DNA from: Planctomycetales bacterium
GTDB taxonomy: Bacteria > Planctomycetota > Planctomycetia > Isosphaerales > Isosphaeraceae
DNA length: 8,204 nt
Direction of reading: 5' to 3'
Assembly (NCBI GenBank): GCA_027435495.1
Contig: DAHZZC010000572.1
Location: forward strand, 1 to 8,204
A program made the position numbers and the translations under genes. Shown here in pieces: positions 5,956 to 8,204 of this stretch. Each line of letters opens with the position of its first letter. Positions within the stretch are counted from its first letter, which is position 1. Below the pieces are notes generated by a model that searched no databases, was not told where the DNA came from, and saw nothing but the letters and a program-made list of their open reading frames with translations.

Positions 5956-7332
5956 GTGTCAGGGATCGACACAGGATCTGAGGAGCTTTTCCACCGCGAC
6001 CGCCGATCGCAGTGGGTCTTCTGGTCGTTCTGGGCGACGATCGTACTGATCGCGGCGGCCTTTTACTTCGACAAGGCAGCCGACAACCGTAGCGCCTTTG
6101 TCCGATGGCGGCCTCAGGTCCTCCAGTTCGCCCAGGGAGTGAACATCTATGATAAGATGCTCTTTCCCACTCCGCCGCTGATGCCGATCACGCTCTATCC
6201 CCTGATGGTCCTGCCGACCGTCACCGGCGCGATGTCCTGGTTCGCGCTGAAGGTCGTGATGACGAGTGCCGCCCTCGTGATGTGCTTCCGGTTCGTCCGG
6301 CCGCGCGAGGGGGTCCTCCCGCCGATGTTCCGCTCGCTGGTGCTCCTGCTGAGCCTGCGGCCGATCCTGGGCGACCTGCATCACGGCAATAATAACCTTC
6401 TCATCCTCTTCCTGATCGTTTCGACACTGGCGGCCTGGCGCAAGGGGTACGACGTCACCGCCGGGCTGCTGCTCGCACTGGCGACCACCTACAAGGTGAC
6501 ACCCGCCCTGTTCTTCGTCTATTTCGCCTACAAGCGATCGTGGCGAACCGTCAGTTGGGGCCTGCTCGGAATGGGGATCTTCCTCCTGATTCTTCCCAGC
6601 GCGATCATCGGGCCCTCGTTCAACGGTGAGTGCCTCGGGATGTGGTGGACCCGGATGGTGATGCCTTTTGTCAGCGAGGGAGCGGCCAGCCCGCAGGAGG
6701 TCAACCAGTCGGTCATCGGCGTCTTGTTCCGCCTGCTCACCCGACCGCTCCACGGCGTCGGGCCGTATTCCGTCGAGATGGACGTCCACATGGCCGAACT
6801 GGCGCCTTCCGCCGTGAAATGGCTGATCAAGGGTGTCGTCGCGGTCCTTCTCGGCCTGCTGGCGGCCCTCTGCCGGACCCGAACCACCGATCGCCGCGAC
6901 CCCAGGCTGCTCGGCGAGTTCTCACTGGTGGTTCTGACAATGCTCTTCGTCTCGGAGCGAAGCTGGAAACATCATTATGTCACTATTTTACTACCGATGA
7001 CCTACCTGGCCGCCGAATTCTTCTCAGCTCGGATCACCCGACGCGGTCGGACCGTGATCGCCGGCTCCTGGGTGCTCTCGTTCCTGCTGATGGCCTCAAC
7101 CTCGCCCGAGCTGGGCGGCCTGTTCTTCGACGGTCAGGGGCACGAGATGGCTCAGGCCTATGGATTATTTATGTGGGCTGGCCTTGTTATGTACGCGGCG
7201 GTGGCCTGGCGGGTCTGGGCCCGTCGGAACGAGCCGGCACCACCGGACAGCGATACGCCGATGAAACCCGTCTACCGGCCTCACGCAACCACCGTTCGCG
7301 CTGGTGTCAATCTCGCGACGGAGACAACCTGA
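5956..7332 (+). CDS. glycosyltransferase family 87-type (DUF2029) integral membrane protein
   Basis: The product has 458 residues from GTG at 5956. It belongs to the GT87 type of GT-C enzymes, which includes polyprenyl-phosphate-mannose-dependent alpha-mannosyltransferases acting on the outer face of the cytoplasmic membrane. Family marks: NIYD (63-66) and TPPLMP (72-77) in the first loop, where the catalytic acidic residue (D66 candidate) sits; GDLHHGNNNLLILFL (139-153); TYKVTP (178-183); NQSV---LFRLLT (250-262); and SERSWKHHY (333-341). Hydrophobic segments run at about 20-38, 76-92, 95-112, 126-136, 147-160, 167-178, 183-192, 200-220, 288-305, 320-332, 341-355, 366-380 and 403-421. The C-terminal 38 residues are polar. 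The same orientation and close spacing suggest co-transcription with the preceding GT-C-like gene, and a terminator follows 22 nt later. Family placement is strong; mannose as donor is a family guess, and the acceptor is unknown. Confidence 0.86.
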   Translation: MSGIDTGSEELFHRDRRSQWVFWSFWATIVLIAAAFYFDKAADNRSAFVRWRPQVLQFAQGVNIYDKMLFPTPPLMPITLYPLMVLPTVTGAMSWFALKVVMTSAALVMCFRFVRPREGVLPPMFRSLVLLLSLRPILGDLHHGNNNLLILFLIVSTLAAWRKGYDVTAGLLLALATTYKVTPALFFVYFAYKRSWRTVSWGLLGMGIFLLILPSAIIGPSFNGECLGMWWTRMVMPFVSEGAASPQEVNQSVIGVLFRLLTRPLHGVGPYSVEMDVHMAELAPSAVKWLIKGVVAVLLGLLAALCRTRTTDRRDPRLLGEFSLVVLTMLFVSERSWKHHYVTILLPMTYLAAEFFSARITRRGRTVIAGSWVLSFLLMASTSPELGGLFFDGQGHEMAQAYGLFMWAGLVMYAAVAWRVWARRNEPAPPDSDTPMKPVYRPHATTVRAGVNLATETT

Positions 7333-7354
7333 CCCGGGGCAAAACCCAGGGATC

Positions 7355-7390
7355 GCGGCCCTCGACTGTCGCCCCGGGCCGCCTTTTCTC
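7355..7390 (+). terminator. rho-independent terminator after the GT87 gene
   Basis: GCGGCCC (7355-7361) pairs perfectly with GGGCCGC (7376-7382) around a 14-nt loop and is followed by CTTTTCTC. It lies 22 nt after the stop codon and would end the transcript of the two membrane glycosyltransferase genes. The T-run is short (four), so termination may be partial. The rest of the gap to 7522 holds a GATC-rich short repeat at about 7388-7402 and a 6-bp hairpin at 7461-7480, with no recognisable promoter. Confidence 0.6.
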
Positions 7391-7522
7391 GATCGATCGA
7401 TAGTCGGGGTGCGGGACCGCCGCGGACGGGATGTCCGACCGGGCCCGACCTCCCCTCTTCCGGCCGAATCCGAACGGCCGATCTCTCATCTCCCAATCCG
7501 GACGAAGGCCAAGGAGGGCCGC

Positions 7523-8204
7523 ATGAAGACCACAAAGGAATCGACCCGGGGACTTCGCCGACATCGCCTCGCCCCCGAGCAGCTTGAGGATCGAATGGTC
7601 CTCAGCGCCGGCCAGGGAAGCACGTTCGCGATCATGCCCGACTCGATCACGACCCCGGGCAAGGCCCAGGCGACCTCATTCACGATCTCCCCGTCTCTCT
7701 TCACCCCCGGCGCCCACGGAAAAATTACCCTTGGGGTCGACGTGACGGCCGTCACGCCCCCCAACTCGGCCACGTCGAATCTGCCCTCGGTCGCCAACGC
7801 CGTCAAGCCGCTGATCGTCTCGATCACAGGGCCGAACGGCCAGCGGATCGCCGCCGAGCACAGCCACTACGATGCCCAGATCGCCAGGGCCAATCACCTG
7901 GGCAACACGCCAACCTCCGCCGCGCTCTTCACAGTTCGGGTCCCCAAGACCGGCCAGGCGCCGCAGAACTACACGGTCCAGGTGAAGGGACTGCAACACT
8001 CGACCGGCAAGTATCTCCTGGGCTTCTATCTCCCAGGCGACGCGGCCGGAACGGGCACCGTCACCAAGACCGATATCACCACGATCAAGACCCTTCAGGG
8101 GGTGATGTCCACAAGCTCGAATTACAACTTCGACGCCGATGCCAACCGCAACGGCGTGATCAATCGCCAGGACCTCCGGATCGCCCAGATGAACCTCGGG
8201 GCCT
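7523..8204 (+). CDS. secreted LEPR-XLL protein with dockerin-like calcium-binding segment (truncated at right edge)
   Basis: The gene opens with ATG at 7523, preceded by a strong AAGGAGGG (7511-7518) at good spacing, and runs off the window after 227 codons with no stop. Residues 1-30 contain a basic stretch (RGLRRHR, 9-15) followed by P-EQLEDRMVLSAG (18-30), a variant of the planctomycete LEPR-XLL motif found at the N terminus of large exported proteins. Residues 31-170 are Ser/Thr/Pro-rich with beta-strand-like alternation (KITLGVDVTAV, PLIVSITGPNGQRI, NYTVQVKGL, GKYLLGFYLPGD) and match no domain I can name. At 173-227 two dockerin-type EF-hand-like segments follow: GDAAGTGTVTKTDITTIKTLQG and a better one, DADANRNGVINRQDL-RIAQMNLG, with calcium-ligand Asp/Asn positions. 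Dockerins bind cohesin domains or anchor extracellular complexes. The product is likely surface or periplasmic; the function is unknown. Confidence 0.85.
   Translation, partial: MKTTKESTRGLRRHRLAPEQLEDRMVLSAGQGSTFAIMPDSITTPGKAQATSFTISPSLFTPGAHGKITLGVDVTAVTPPNSATSNLPSVANAVKPLIVSITGPNGQRIAAEHSHYDAQIARANHLGNTPTSAALFTVRVPKTGQAPQNYTVQVKGLQHSTGKYLLGFYLPGDAAGTGTVTKTDITTIKTLQGVMSTSSNYNFDADANRNGVINRQDLRIAQMNLGA

Noticed and set aside
7355..7382. Arms GCGGCCC/GGGCCGC identical to the acceptor stem of the tRNA, as if a tRNA remnant
   Set aside because: No D-, anticodon- or T-arm is present between them, and the T-tract that follows fits a terminator; the identity is a coincidence of GC-rich 7-mers.
7461..7480. 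CGGCCG/CGGCCG hairpin upstream of the LEPR-XLL gene
   Set aside because: The six-base arms are themselves palindromic and common in this GC-rich DNA; nothing else supports a role.

Overview
The window looks like chromosomal DNA from a planctomycete, probably of the Isosphaeraceae type. The evidence is a high-GC coding style with strong third-position G/C and, at the right end, a protein that opens with the planctomycete 'LEPR-XLL' export-type motif (LEDRMVLS here) and ends in a dockerin-like segment. No plasmid, phage or transposase gene is visible. The assignment rests on motif recognition, not on a database search.

Layout, left to right. Positions 1-419 (minus strand) hold the N-terminal 139 residues of the tRNA pseudouridine synthase TruD, cut by the window edge. 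A 605-nt divergent intergenic region follows; it carries a possible promoter, a perfect 15-nt inverted repeat and a strong stem-loop just before a membrane fatty-acid desaturase gene (1025-1915). Next is the highlight: a tRNA gene with anticodon CAU (1985-2347, best read as tRNA-Ile2) split by a 291-nt group I self-splicing intron (2020-2310). The intron has recognisable P, Q, R and S core elements, a complete set of helices P1-P9, and an extra hairpin between P7 and P3'. Only 28 nt after the tRNA begins a TPR protein fused to a family-9-like glycosyltransferase domain (2376-3845, GTG start, or ATG at 2415).

A sigma70-like promoter overlaps the stop codon of that gene. It precedes a polytopic membrane protein of GT-C type (3945-5852) and a second polytopic glycosyltransferase, of the GT87 mannosyltransferase type (5956-7332, GTG start with a clear ribosome binding site). 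A GC hairpin followed by a T-rich tract (7355-7390) closes this group. The last gene (7523-8204, truncated) encodes a secreted LEPR-XLL/dockerin protein.

Functionally, the three glycosyltransferase-like proteins in one orientation suggest assembly of a cell-surface glycan or modification of exported proteins: a GT-B-like enzyme with TPRs plus two membrane enzymes that would use polyprenyl-phosphate sugars. The desaturase would tune membrane lipid fluidity. truD and the intron-bearing tRNA both belong to the translation apparatus, but they are unlinked in orientation and nothing in the sequence ties them together.
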